Part shown: in pieces, positions 44,143-54,212 of the stretch | Layout of the letters: every line of letters begins with the position of its first letter | Numbering within the stretch: the stretch's first letter is position 1 | Origin: JADHLJ01 sp038146985 | GTDB taxonomy: Bacteria > Pseudomonadota > Alphaproteobacteria > Thalassobaculales > Thalassobaculaceae | Reading direction: 5' to 3' | DNA length: 64,000 nt | Assembly (NCBI GenBank): GCA_038146985.1 | Contig: JAYQSQ010000018.1 | Span: 62,001-126,000 of the forward strand | Position numbers and translations under genes: made by a program | Notes under the pieces: model-generated | The model's input: the letters and a program-made list of their open reading frames with translations, nothing else | Told to the model about the DNA's origin: nothing | Database searches by the model: none

Positions 44143-45327
44143 ATGACGGCGAACAAAGCCGCGTTATCGCGCTTCAAGGTGCTTGACCTGACCCGGGCGC
44201 GGGCCGGACCGACGGCGGCGCGGATGATCGCCGATTGGGGCGCCGACACGATCAAGATAGAGCAGCCGCCGGCATTGTCCGAGATTCCGCTCGGCGGGCC
44301 GAGGGACGGTTTCGACTTCCAGAACCTGCACCGCATCAAGCGCTCGATGACCTTGAACTTGAAGGAGCCGAAGGGCCGCGAGATCTTCCTTGAGATGGCC
44401 AAGACGGCCGATGTGGTGATTGAAAACTATCGCCCCGACGTCAAGCATCGGCTCGGCATCGATTACGAGACCGTGCGGGCGGTCAACCCCCGGATCGTCT
44501 ATGGCAGCATCTCCGGCTTCGGTCAGACCGGCCCCTATGCCAAGCGCGCGGGGCTGGATCAGATCGCCCAGGGCCTCGGCGGGTTGATGTCGGTTACCGG
44601 CATGCCGGGTGACGGTCCGGTCCGGGTCGGCATTCCGATCGCGGACCTTACGGCGGGAATCAATCTCGCCTACGGCATCCTGGTCGCGCTGCTGGAGCGT
44701 GAGGTCTCGGGCGAGGGCCAGTGGGTGAACACTTCGCTGCTCGAAGCGCAGATCATGATGATGGACCTGCAGGCCGCCCGGTACATCCAGGCGGGCGAGG
44801 TGCCTGGCCAGGAAGGCAACAATCATCCGACGAACACGCCGACCGGCGTCTTCCCGACCTCGGATGGTCTGATCAACATCCAGGCCTCCGCCGACCATCT
44901 CCTGAAAAGAATGTGCGAGACCCTGGGATCGATGGAGATCTACAACAACCCGGATTACAAGACCAACGAATCCCGGACGGCCCGGCGCGAGCAGATCAAC
45001 GCCGAGATCTCCGCCTATACGGTCAAGAACACCACCCAGCATTGGGTCGAGGCCTTCGCCGAGGCCGGCGTGCCGTGCGGGCCGATCCACGACATGGGCC
45101 AGGTGTTCAATGACCCGCAGGTCAAGACCCTCAACATGGACCCCGAAGTGCACCACCACCGGCTCGGAACGCTCAAGGTCGTGGGGCAGGCGGCAAAACT
45201 GATGCGGACGCCCCAGAAAATGCATTCCGCGACGCCGGATCTTGGTCAGCACACCGACGAGATCCTGACGGATCTGGGGATGTCGGCGGGCGAGATCGCC
45301 GATCTCAGGAAAAGTCACGTCATCTGA
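44143..45327 (+). CDS. CaiB/BaiF family (type III) CoA-transferase
   Basis: The 394-residue protein has the family opening FKVLDLTRARAGPTAARMIADWGAD near residue 10, YGSISGFGQTGPYAKRAGLDQIAQG near 120 and the catalytic Asp region that follows, then WVNTSLLEAQIMMMDLQAARY. Type III enzymes transfer CoA between carboxylates such as oxalate/formate or carnitine/crotonobetaine. ATG 44143 has GGAGG 6 nt upstream. An enoyl-CoA hydratase gene follows 100 bp downstream, suggesting a CoA-linked catabolic step. Confidence 0.92.
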   Translation: MTANKAALSRFKVLDLTRARAGPTAARMIADWGADTIKIEQPPALSEIPLGGPRDGFDFQNLHRIKRSMTLNLKEPKGREIFLEMAKTADVVIENYRPDVKHRLGIDYETVRAVNPRIVYGSISGFGQTGPYAKRAGLDQIAQGLGGLMSVTGMPGDGPVRVGIPIADLTAGINLAYGILVALLEREVSGEGQWVNTSLLEAQIMMMDLQAARYIQAGEVPGQEGNNHPTNTPTGVFPTSDGLINIQASADHLLKRMCETLGSMEIYNNPDYKTNESRTARREQINAEISAYTVKNTTQHWVEAFAEAGVPCGPIHDMGQVFNDPQVKTLNMDPEVHHHRLGTLKVVGQAAKLMRTPQKMHSATPDLGQHTDEILTDLGMSAGEIADLRKSHVI

Positions 45328-45427
45328 CCGCGATGCACCGCGGCACGTTCATGACGCTCACAGTATACCGGCGAGACGCGGGCGGAAGCGCGCTCCGCCG
45401 GCTCAAAACAACGGTCGAGGATAACCG

Positions 45428-46222
45428 ATGAGACTTTCAACCGAGAAAATTCTGGCCGAAGCGGACGGTACTGTCGGCCGGATCACGATCAACAACCCGG
45501 AACGCCGAAACGCGATCTCGCTGGAGATGTGGGAAGGTATTTCAGAGGCCTTCGATGCTTTCGGCGCCGACCCCGCCATCCGCTGTGTCGTGATGGAAGG
45601 CGCGGGCGACAAGGCCTTCGCGTCGGGAGCCGATATCTCGCAGTTCAAGGAGAACCGCTCGAATGCCGAGGCGGCGGCGCGTTATGCCGAGATCTCGATG
45701 AGCGGCAGGAAGAAGATGCTGGGTTGCGAGAAGCCCTTCATCGCCAAGATCCGCGGGTTCTGCATGGGCGGCGGGTTGGGCATCGCCCTGTCCGCGGACA
45801 TCCGGATCGCGTCCGAGGACTCGACCTTCGGTGTGCCGGCGGCGCGCCTGTCGATCGCCTATGACCGGGTCAATCTCGGCAATCTCGTGGCGTTGGTGGG
45901 GCCTTCGAAGGCCAAGGAGATTCTGATCACCGCCAAACGCTACACGGCGGCGGAGGCCGCAGCGATGGGCCTGATCAACGCCTGCGTACCCGTCCATGGA
46001 TTGGACGCGGCGGTGGCCGACATGACGGACCGGATCGCCGAGAACGCGCCCCTGTCTATGCGGGCCTCGAAGCTGACCATCAATGAGCTGATGAAGGATG
46101 ATGCGGCCTTCGATTCGGCGCTTGTGGATGAATTGACCAAGGCCTGTTTCGACAGCCGGGACTATCAGGAAGGCCAGGACGCGTTCATGAACAAGCGCAA
46201 ACCGGTTTTCGAAGGACGCTGA
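45428..46222 (+). CDS. Enoyl-CoA hydratase/isomerase family protein
   Basis: The 264-residue protein is a crotonase. It has GRITINNPERRNAISLEMW near residue 17, KAFASGADISQFKENRSNAEA near 62 (oxyanion hole), and IRGFCMGGGLGIALSADIRIAS near 110, then FGVPAARLSIAYD. The catalytic Glu positions of classical hydratases are replaced by Ala/Val around 138, so its reaction may differ. ATG 45428 has GAGG upstream. It shares direction with the CoA-transferase. Confidence 0.9.
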   Translation: MRLSTEKILAEADGTVGRITINNPERRNAISLEMWEGISEAFDAFGADPAIRCVVMEGAGDKAFASGADISQFKENRSNAEAAARYAEISMSGRKKMLGCEKPFIAKIRGFCMGGGLGIALSADIRIASEDSTFGVPAARLSIAYDRVNLGNLVALVGPSKAKEILITAKRYTAAEAAAMGLINACVPVHGLDAAVADMTDRIAENAPLSMRASKLTINELMKDDAAFDSALVDELTKACFDSRDYQEGQDAFMNKRKPVFEGR

Positions 46223-46237
46223 GGCCGCTTTTTTGAC

Positions 46238-46738
46238 CTAGCTTTTCGTCATTCGGGCGATGGTTGCGGTCGTGCTGTGACCTTGCTTGAGTTCGGCAAG
46301 AAGCACCCGGCCGCCGTAGCTTTGCACGAAGTCGGCGCCGACGACCGTGTCCACGGTATAATCAGCACCTTTGACCAGGATATCGGGCCTGAGCGACCGG
46401 ATGAGGCGTTCCGGCGTGTCCTCCTCGAAAATCACCAGCGCATCGACATCGGCCAGGGCCGAAAGGACCACCGCCCGTGACGCCTCGTCCTGAACCGGCC
46501 GGTCCGGGCCCTTCAGCCGCCGGACCGAAGCGTCGCTGTTCAAACCGACCACCAGACGATCGCAGGCGGACCGGGCCTGGCGCATCAGCGATATATGCCC
46601 GGGATGCAGAATGTCGAAACAGCCATTGGTGAAACCGATGGTCAGGCCGTCGGCGCGCCATTGCTCCACGCGCGCGAGGACGCTCGCCAGGGACCAAGGC
46701 GTTTCCGTGGCGCCGTGACCGGGTGCTGTCGTCTGCAT
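46238..46738 (-). CDS. rfaE2: D-glycero-beta-D-manno-heptose 1-phosphate adenylyltransferase
   Basis: The 166-residue protein is a stand-alone RfaE2 (HldE C-domain), activating heptose-1-phosphate to ADP-heptose for LPS core synthesis. Marks are the nucleotidyltransferase motif FTNGCFDILHPGHISLM near residue 35, LVVGLNSDASVRRLKGPDRPV near 61 and PDILVKGADYTVDTVVGAD near 115. ATG 46738 has AAGGA upstream. No RfaE1 kinase gene is adjacent. The remnant of a GT9 (heptosyltransferase-like) gene begins less than 1 kb away. Confidence 0.93.
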   Translation of the reverse strand: MQTTAPGHGATETPWSLASVLARVEQWRADGLTIGFTNGCFDILHPGHISLMRQARSACDRLVVGLNSDASVRRLKGPDRPVQDEASRAVVLSALADVDALVIFEEDTPERLIRSLRPDILVKGADYTVDTVVGADFVQSYGGRVLLAELKQGHSTTATIARMTKS

Positions 46739-47329
46739 CGTTTTTCCTTCGACAAGGACAATTGGTTGCGTATCCGCCACATCGCGTCCAGGCGTTGGCG
46801 GAAATGTTTCCTAACGCGAATGGCCAGTCCTAGCCGTTCTGTGCGGTTTTAGCCATCGCCAAACGGCGCGCGCGCCGCTTTCACCCACGCTTGGTCCACC
46901 AGGAAAAGAATATGGTATGAAATGCGTGCCGGAGTGCACGCTCGTTTGCGGAAATCCCGGATTGGCGAATTGACGTGGATCCGCGCGGTTTTCACCCTCG
47001 TTCGGCTTCGAACGTTGACTACAACGTAGTTAAACCGCCGTAATCACGAGATGTTATTTAGCATGTACGGGGTCACGGTGGGCGCCGAACTGGGGTCAAG
47101 CCGCCGATCCACGCAGAAGGCTTTCTCGGCGTTGGTCAGTGACAGATCGCGCGCGCTCGGGTCGTTGACATCCACGTTTCGAGGGCGCCAGGCGGCGGGT
47201 CAGCCTCTCAGCTTCCGTTCGACCATTCCGTCAGACCGGTCGGACGCGGGGCCCTTTGATCCTGGATAGCGATGCTCCGAGGACACCGGCGCACCCGCCA
47301 GACAGGTAGTAGGTCCCGCACCACATGGG
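46739..47329. other. No confident gene; start of the decayed region
   Basis: Upstream of rfaE2 comes ~150 bp of presumed promoter. From ~46900 on, frames break often. The minus strand carries a peptide like VDVNDPSARDLSL near 47180-47140 that could be the C-terminal part of the GT9 remnant, but I cannot confirm it. Confidence 0.4.
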
Positions 47330-47605
47330 TCAGGCCGCGATAGGCGGTGAGGTGGTGGCAGGCCTGGGGCCCTTCTCACGGATTTGGGCCATCAACCGCA
47401 GGGCGCGCGGGGATCCGCTACCACCGGCGGCATGAAGAATTCCGTGTCGACAAGGTCCATCAGGCCGATCACCGACAGGACGGGCCTCTATACTCGCGGG
47501 ATGATTGGTCAACAAACTAATGCGAGCATGCGGAAGCGCACGGATGAACTTGAAACAGGGCAGCGCGATGGCGGTATCGCCATTACTTCCCAGCCTGTAG
47601 ATCAT
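47330..47605 (-). pseudogene. Glycosyltransferase family 9 (heptosyltransferase-like) remnant
   Basis: The frame starting at 47605 reads MIYRLGSNGDTAIALPCFKF and HARISLLTNHPAS, the N-terminal pattern of GT9 glycosyltransferases, then GSPRALRLMAQIREKGP about 70 residues in. The middle shows changes from the expected sequence, and the frame is lost after ~90 residues instead of continuing to ~350. It is probably an inactivated LPS/EPS sugar transferase. Confidence 0.65.
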
Positions 47606-47639
47606 GACCAGGACGCTCGGCTCCTCGATATCCGGATTC

Positions 47640-49850
47640 GGCTCAGTCCGAGATCAGCCTTCGTTCTGCGAGCTGAAGTAATAGTAGTAGGTAGTCCTGA
47701 CCGCAGACCATGTGCTGGATGTTCAGGTCCCGATGGTAACACGGTTCCCGGCAACCGGGCTCCGGTCTCGACGATTTCCCTGATCGCCCCTTTTACGGCG
47801 GACTCCCAGGGCGTCTTTTCCCACCGTACGCAGAACACGCTTTGGTCCACCTTGGGAAGCAGCACCAGGGCATCGAGCACCGACAGAACCGGCGTATCCC
47901 GAAGATGATCAGATCGAACTGCCGGCTGGCCCGGCTCGATGACTTGGGCCATGACATCGGATGCCAGGAGATCTCCCGCGCTTTCGATGGGCGGGCGGCG
48001 ATGATGTAGTGGATGCCCGACGGCATGTCGAACTCTGTAAACATCATCGAACATGGCCTGGCCCGTCAGCAGATAAGCATTCCCGCAGATTATCGACGCC
48101 CAATTGAGTGTGGATGTTCGGCAGATGCATCGCAATCCATCACCAGTACCCGGCGTCCGCCAAAATCGAAACGGTGGCCAGACCCAGTGTCGTCGATGTC
48201 TTGCCTTCGCCCCGTATCGAGGAGGTTACGGCGATATGTCGTGTCGGGTGGTCGCCGGCGGCAATCTCGACAGAGCGGTCTGAGCTTGCGGATCGATTCC
48301 GCAGGCCGTGCGTGCGGCCGCTCGAGACGAACCGGAATAGGGGCAGGTCCGGTTTCCGAATCTCGCGCTTAACGGCACCATTGTGAGAACCGGGGGGCCG
48401 GTATCTGTTCCAGCTCGTGCAGCGTGCGGTATCCGGGAATGAGGTACTCGAGACCGATCCCCATGAGCACGCCCAGGACGATAGGTGAGAGCCGACGCGA
48501 AGATGGAGTCGATTTGCGCGGGAAGACCGGGATGCGGGGGTGATGGCGCGCGAGATGATCCGGGCCTCGGCCTGCTGCAGTGTCCCGTCCTGGACGTCGG
48601 TCTCCTTCAGGCGCTCGAGGAGAACCTCGTAGAGTTGCTTGTTTGGCATTAACCTCCCGGTCACAAGCGCGCGTATCGTGACCTCGGCCTCACGCGTTCG
48701 AAATCGAACTGCACTTCCAGATCTGTGACCAGGTCCTTGATCTTCGCGACCTTAGCATCGGCGATCCAGGCCTCGGTCTCCAGGCGCCCGAGGATCTTGT
48801 TGATCTCCGCCGTGATCGTGGTCTGGGGGAAAGGTCACGCAGCTGGTTGTTCGTCTGCACCACCGTGGATGCCCGTCGCGGTACCGCGAGCGCAACTCGG
48901 TCGCTTGTTCTTCAGGTCGGCCTCTTGCAGGCGCAAAGTATGGATCAGCGAGGAATCAGGACCGGACGCGCTATCGATGCCGCCCGGCTTTACCAGTTCG
49001 CGGACCCTTTCGTAGCGGGCGCGCAGATCCGCCCTTTGGGTCTCCGCCTCGAGGAGAGTCTTGGTGAGCTGGGAAAGCTGTTGCCGCAGGAGCGTGGCGT
49101 CGCCGGTCTCGACGATGCCGGCGGTATGCGAACTCTTCCAGCTTGCGCTGAGAATCGACCACGAGGCTCCGCATTTCGCTTGACCCGTTCCGACAGCCAG
49201 ACCGAGGCCATTCCGTCGCGGCGACCTTCTGGTCCTGCTGCGATTCGATGTAAGAGTTCCGCGAGCGTATTCGCGGCGCGCGCCGCCAGCGCGGGGTCAG
49301 ATGAAGAATATTGAATGAGTGATCACTCTGGCCAACGGTGCCGGGATCACGAATGTACCGCCAGGAACTTGTCGACCGCGCGCCTGCAACTCGTCGCGGG
49401 TCGGCGGCTTTTTCTCGGGCATCTCCGCCTTGGGCTGCAGGAATTTTCCAGGCGGCAAAGTCGATTCGGCGACGCAACCAATCAGGGCGGGATCGAGATA
49501 CTCGAGCAACTCTTCCAATGCGGATGGCGGTTGGCGTGCTTCCAGCGTCGGATTGAACTCCGGCGTATCCAGCGAGCCGAGGCGCTCGACGGCAACACCA
49601 TAATCTCCCGGGAGCGGATAACCTCCGCCTCGGTCTCCACGATACTCAGATCGAAGGAGACGTTTCCTTTACACGCCGACTTGATGTCGACGATTTGCTC
49701 GCGGTTCCCTCGATCAGGATGCGAGACTCGCCGCCTGTTAACGAGCGTGAGGCTGGGCCACCACGAAAGTGACGATAACCGGAATCACCACGCCATACAG
49801 AACATGGCGATGACCTTACGCCGAAGAGCAGAAACGCCCAGCAATACCGG
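47640..49850 (-). pseudogene. Wzc/ExoP-like polysaccharide co-polymerase and BY-kinase, frameshifted
   Basis: Peptides of one BY-kinase lie in order on the minus strand but in different frames: an N-terminal membrane segment and VSFDLSIVETEAEVIRSRE (~49800-49610), SYIESQQDQKVAATE (~49250), NKQLYEVLLERLKETDVQDG and ARIISRAITPAS (~48640-48540), IAVTSSIRGEGKTSTTLGLA (~48240-48170, the Walker A region), DALVLLPKVDQSVFCVRWEK (~47870-47810), and a C-terminal Tyr-rich cluster (~47690). A working protein would be ~730 residues. At least six frame changes interrupt it, so no full product is possible from this sequence. Confidence 0.8.
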
Positions 49851-49879
49851 AATCGATTAGCGATTCAACGGTGGCCCCG

Positions 49880-50650
49880 CGCTGGCCGTATCACCTCGGC
49901 ATTGGCCAGCGCCATCGCCTCACCGGGCTTGGGAAATCGCATGACGTCGGTCGTGCCGCTCCGTCGTCTGCCATTTCCAATGTCGCGCGATTGGGTCAAA
50001 CCGGGTCTCCGTCTGAGCCAGCGTCTTTGGTTTCGACAACGTCCCCCGGCGGGATACGACTGTCCTTGCGCCAGGAACGTCCGGTTTCTGGCCGAGCACG
50101 GGTGTCGCGTCTCAATGGACTCCTCGGACGCGCGCCGCGTGTATCCGCCGGCCAGCGCACGGCTTTAACGCGTCCATGCCGGCTGATACTCGAAGCTCCC
50201 AGGAGATTTCACCTCACAGAACGTAAAACGGACGATATTTCAGGATTTCATTTGACCTTCGGGTCGACGATGAAATCCTTGTCTGGGCTTACAGGTGACA
50301 ACGTCCCGCAGGCGCGACGTTGTAAGGCCGGTGACCTTTGCGCGCGTCAGGGGATCTCCAATGGTGCGTCGTCTGGCGACCGCGGTCTCGAACGAAGATC
50401 GTTGTGTTCCAGTGTGACGATACGAAGCTGACTGATCGCGGCGCAGAACTCGTAGTCCAGAAAGGTCGGCCGCGTGTTCCGGCGTCACGATGAGACGGGT
50501 TTGCGCAGGCGCTCGTCCATGAACGTGCGCAGCCCAGGAAGCCGGTGCACCGGGGTCGCGGGCCGAGCCGCACACAAGGTTCTGGTTGCGCGCGCTTTAC
50601 CGGAAGACATCGCGCACTCCTTCGGCAGAAGCGTCGACGAGCCGGAATCG
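49880..50650 (-). pseudogene. Wza-like polysaccharide export protein remnant
   Basis: Split over frames on the minus strand are VTGLTTSRLRDVV (~50330-50290), DFIVDPKVK (~50280-50250), PFYVL then EVKSPGSFEYQP after a lost base or bases (~50230-50175), and AGGYTRRASEES once frames are rejoined (~50140-50110). These are the diagnostic SLBB-type C-terminal motifs of polysaccharide biosynthesis/export proteins. The N-terminal half cannot be followed with confidence. It lies directly upstream of the BY-kinase remnant, the normal operon order. Confidence 0.65.
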
Positions 50651-51980
50651 CCAAAGACAACAGTTCTTGATGCCGAACCGGAGGAAGATCGTTGTTTCGT
50701 CATGCTCTTCCGACGCGACGTCGAACCCCGGACGCCATTCCGATGTCACCGCGAACAGAAATAGCGCTCACCGATCAGGTAAATAGCACCAAGCCCGTAG
50801 CGAACCGTATCGTCGGTCCTGTCGATTCCCTGGAACCGGTCGTTCGGTAACTTACGCCGGAGGTGAAGACGGGAGTTCTCGAACAATTCGTAGTCCAGGT
50901 TGAAGTCGATACCGGCGCCGATCTTACCCGCCGACGCCGACTTTGCGCGTCGTCGGTTTGAACATATGCGTCCTTCGCAGGGTGATCAGTGTGTTGCGTT
51001 CCAGAGCAACCTGCTTTCGAACAACAGTGATGTCGGTTTCCCGGATCCGGTCGAAATCCCGTCGGGTGATGCCGATTTGCCCGAGGCGGCGGTTAGGCCT
51101 TTGGTGTCCACGCGCCAGCCTAGAGCAGAATCATAGACGACCGGGTGGGGATTTACCGACTGGTCGTACGATGTGACCAACACACCAGGCACGATGAAAG
51201 ATCCACCAGGCCGTCGGTCACGATCTCGCCACTGCACCGTTGACCAGGTACTCGTGCTGTCCCAAAGCGTCCCGGAAGCGGATCGACGCTCGTAATCGTA
51301 GCGGCTCACGCGGGTTGCCGAAAGCCTCAGGTCTTCGTCTTTGCCCCGGTTGAACCCGGCCTGCAACCGTATAACGGTTGAAGACCTGGGAGTTCGAAAT
51401 TCGGGCCGGCGTCTGCGATTCGAGGACCCTCGCGGTGCCTGCATCGGGCTGCTTCAACCATCACCCTGGCGACGTCATCTGTTCGCCAGGTCGTAGTAAC
51501 CGCCGGCGCAAGCCACCAGATTCACCTTGTTTTCGCTGGACTGGGACGCGTAAGCCCTGGCGTCGGCTTTGAGCGCACGTTCATCGCGTGCCGATCCCCA
51601 GTCGGTGTGAAGAAAGCCGACGCAGGGGGTGACGCTGGTGAAGTGGAGCCTTTTCATTGTTGGGTGCCCGCAGCACGTTTGGGTTATAAGCACCGCCGAT
51701 ATCGACCCGGAGGTAAGACGTTCACCTGATCGGCGAGCTTTCGCGGCCCGCTGCGCTCCTTGTCGCCGAGCAGGCGCGGAACAGAAAACCCGAAACTTTC
51801 ATAGTCGAGACAGGGTTTCCGCACGGACTCGCTGACGGCGCTGATCAAGGCAAGAGCCGGGGTGTTGGGCAAGAACGACGCAGGCAGCACGGTCACCAGG
51901 ATGATTGTGATCCGGGGCGGGCCAAGCGGCTTCCGCAGAGGGGGAGCCAGGTGTCGCCACTGATTCGGGTTAATCATGCC
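50650..51980 (-). pseudogene. EPS-associated outer-membrane beta-barrel protein remnant
   Basis: The minus strand carries peptides such as TRLQAGFNRGKDEDLRLSAT-like sequence (~51370-51310), NPHPVVYDSALGWRVDTKGL (~51150-51090), RYGLGAIYLIGERYF (~50810-50765) and EEHDETTIFLRFGIKN (~50710-50660). This alternation of aromatic and polar residues and the final strand are typical of the outer membrane beta-barrel proteins found beside Wza/Wzc in alphaproteobacterial EPS clusters. Multiple frame changes separate the blocks. Assignment is by pattern and context. Confidence 0.5.
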
Positions 51981-52267
51981 TTATCGAGGGACCGCGCTTC
52001 ATGCTAAGGTTAAAATCTGAAATTACCATGTTTAATAATTGAAGCGGAAAACGATTTTTGGATTGAGTGGTTTTCATTGGAGCGTTTCGCAAGAGAGGGA
52101 AGTGGATATCGTGGATTTTCAAGGACAAATTTTGAAAATTTGTCTGGTAAATGCACCCGCTAATCGTTGTAAACGATGTGGGAAATTCCGCTTCCGTACT
52201 AACGCATCGGCATGTTAAAACGATGACTTCAAGGATTATCGCTCCCGGCCCAGTGTGGAGTGTAGGC

Positions 52268-52798
52268 ATGGCGCTAAGCCAAATTCAAATCGCACTCGGG
52301 GTCCACAGCCAGGAATACCTGCTGCTGGACTACGTAGCGGCTCGACCCGAAATGTTGATGGCCGAATGGCGGATTCACATTCATCTGTCGGAGGCTGAGG
52401 CCGCCAGAATCCAGCAGGATCACCATATCCGAATCGCAGCGGCGACTGTTCAGGGCATGGTGCGAACTACCAGGGCAGATCTTCACCCTCAACTGAATTC
52501 CGATCTGTTTTTAATCTGCAAGGACGCGGCGATCGAGGATATCGACGCCGCGATCATGAGTCGCCTCTGTTCAGCGAGGACCCGCTATCCCAGGGCGATG
52601 ACGGAGGATCTGGCCCGGTTCTGCACCTGGTACAACGTGACGACCCAGCACAGGGAACTGCTGGACCTGGTAAGCAGATGCACCGGGAGCGCAGGCGCAG
52701 GAACCGTTTGGCGGTTACGCGGATCGCGCCGATACGCGGACCCGCAGCGGCAGAAGTCTCTCGATCCCGGGCAGTTGGGAAAGCTCAGTCGTTCCTGA
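52268..52798 (+). CDS. Hypothetical protein, uninterrupted within the decayed region
   Basis: I do not recognise this 176-residue product. It begins MALSQIQIALGVHSQEYLLL behind a GGAG 7 nt upstream and is mostly helical in appearance, with RIHIHLSEAEAARIQQDHH near residue 38 and a basic C-terminus. The open frame extends 39 codons further upstream to 52151 but without a better ribosome site. It is one of the longest unbroken frames between 46.9 and 61.4 kb. It could be genuine or chance. Confidence 0.4.
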   Translation: MALSQIQIALGVHSQEYLLLDYVAARPEMLMAEWRIHIHLSEAEAARIQQDHHIRIAAATVQGMVRTTRADLHPQLNSDLFLICKDAAIEDIDAAIMSRLCSARTRYPRAMTEDLARFCTWYNVTTQHRELLDLVSRCTGSAGAGTVWRLRGSRRYADPQRQKSLDPGQLGKLSRS

Positions 52799-53445
52799 TT
52801 CGGCCGATTTGTCCAACCTGATGCGCCGCCAGCGGTGCGATCTTGACCGAAATCAGACCGCCAGCGGGTTTTGCCGGGAGTTGTATATTTCGATTTCCGA
52901 TCTGCAGCAGACGGTCTTGCCGGAATTGACCTCTCATCAACCTTTGGCTGTTCCAGCATCTCACCCAGACGTTGGATTCGCGGATGCTCTCGATGCTCAT
53001 CCGCAACGACGATACTTCCATCGCGTCGTCGTTCAGCGTCAACTTGAACATCAGACGTCCCTGTCGCCGCCGTTCCTGAATTTCGATTCGAGCTTGAAAG
53101 CCGTCGCCCGGAGCACCGTGGTTATCGGCGAACTTCAGGCCATCGACATCTTCGGCGAGATGGGAGCGTATATGTTTGCGCAGGACTTCATGCGTGAGCG
53201 CGGGTACCGGATCTGTCTTGATGGTTTGAACCATCTGACACATTTGCCAGTTCATTGACCGCGACCGTTTGAGGCTCGATCTGCTGAAGCTGATCTGGAC
53301 GCCGGACATAATACGACGGCGTGAGCGGAACCCGGGCAACCGAGCTCAGGAACATGTCGACCGGTGCGGGCGTGCGCGCATCATTCTGTCGCGTTGCGAT
53401 TCCGATGAAGCGGTCCGCTTCGGACAGTCTTTCGGCATCTACCAT
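52785..53445 (-). pseudogene. Unrecognised, possibly frameshifted gene
   Basis: Two overlapping minus-strand frames look coding: VPLTPSYYVRRPDQLQQIEP (53445-53188 frame) and then LRKHIRSHLAEDVDGLKFAD with the continuation ARIEIQERRRQGRLMFKLTL (53339-52785 frame). Joined by one frameshift they would make ~200 residues. I cannot name a family. The 3' end overlaps the hypothetical gene at 52268-52798 by 14 bp. Confidence 0.3.
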
Positions 53446-53520
53446 GTATCAGGGACGCTACGTTGACCGCCTGCTGTCCAACGAACCGTCTCGACTAAGG
53501 CCTAGTCACGATCAAGAAGC

Positions 53521-54093
53521 ACGATCAGCCGCGTGGAGCATGCTTGTTGAGGATGCGCTACAGGGTGCGGCGATGCATGCGCAGCCGCCGCGCCGTCTCC
53601 GAGACGTTGCGGCCGCATTGCTCAAAACCCGCTGAATGTGCTCCACGCCGGCCCGGTCGGCAGACATGGGGTTTCCGGCGGCGGCGGAAGCGCGTCGTGG
53701 TCGAGCAGTGCCGCGGCGACCGCGTCCGCATCCGACGGTTTCGGCAGATAGTCTATAACGGCCTTCACCGCCGCGACGTGTGGCGATATTGCCGTAGCCG
53801 GTCAGCACGATAATCGGGCATCCGGCCTGGCATCGCGCAGTTCGCCGACGATGTCGAGCCCGCTGCCGTCAGCCAACCGCAGATCGAATACCGCGTATGG
53901 CGGCTGATCGCGGCGCGCCAGTTCGACACCCTCGGCGACGGTCGCGACCGTACTAACTTCGAAACCACCGCGTTTTTCCATCGCCCGGGCCAGCCGCTTG
54001 CGGAGCGGTTCAGTGTCATCGACGATCAGGAGGCGGCGGTCGTCTTCCTCCCTTCATCTCGCTAAAAGCGTATTCGAGGCTGTCTTCCGGCAT
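53521..54093 (-). pseudogene. regA: RegA/ActR/PrrA-type response regulator, multiply frameshifted
   Basis: Receiver-domain sequence is clear: LLIVDDTEPLRKRLARAMEK near 54030-53970, AVFDLRLADGSGLDIVGELR near 53880, and VLTGYGNIAT after a missing base near 53800. The output domain follows with EHIQRV and GRNVSETARRLRMHRRTL near 53570, where the next codon is TAG instead of a Gln codon. At least five one- or two-base deletions and the nonsense codon lie in ~190 codons. The conserved Arg-Trp after MSADR is also altered. RegA is the redox response regulator of photosynthetic and respiratory genes in alphaproteobacteria. Confidence 0.8.
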
Positions 54094-54212
54094 CGGCGCG
54101 CCACTGGAAATGTTGGCGGGATCCCGTTGATCTGGAGCACTTCAGCGTTTTCATGTTCGGGCAGAAACGGGTCCATGATGCACGACCCCGATCCGAAGCC
54201 CAGTCAAGCCGT

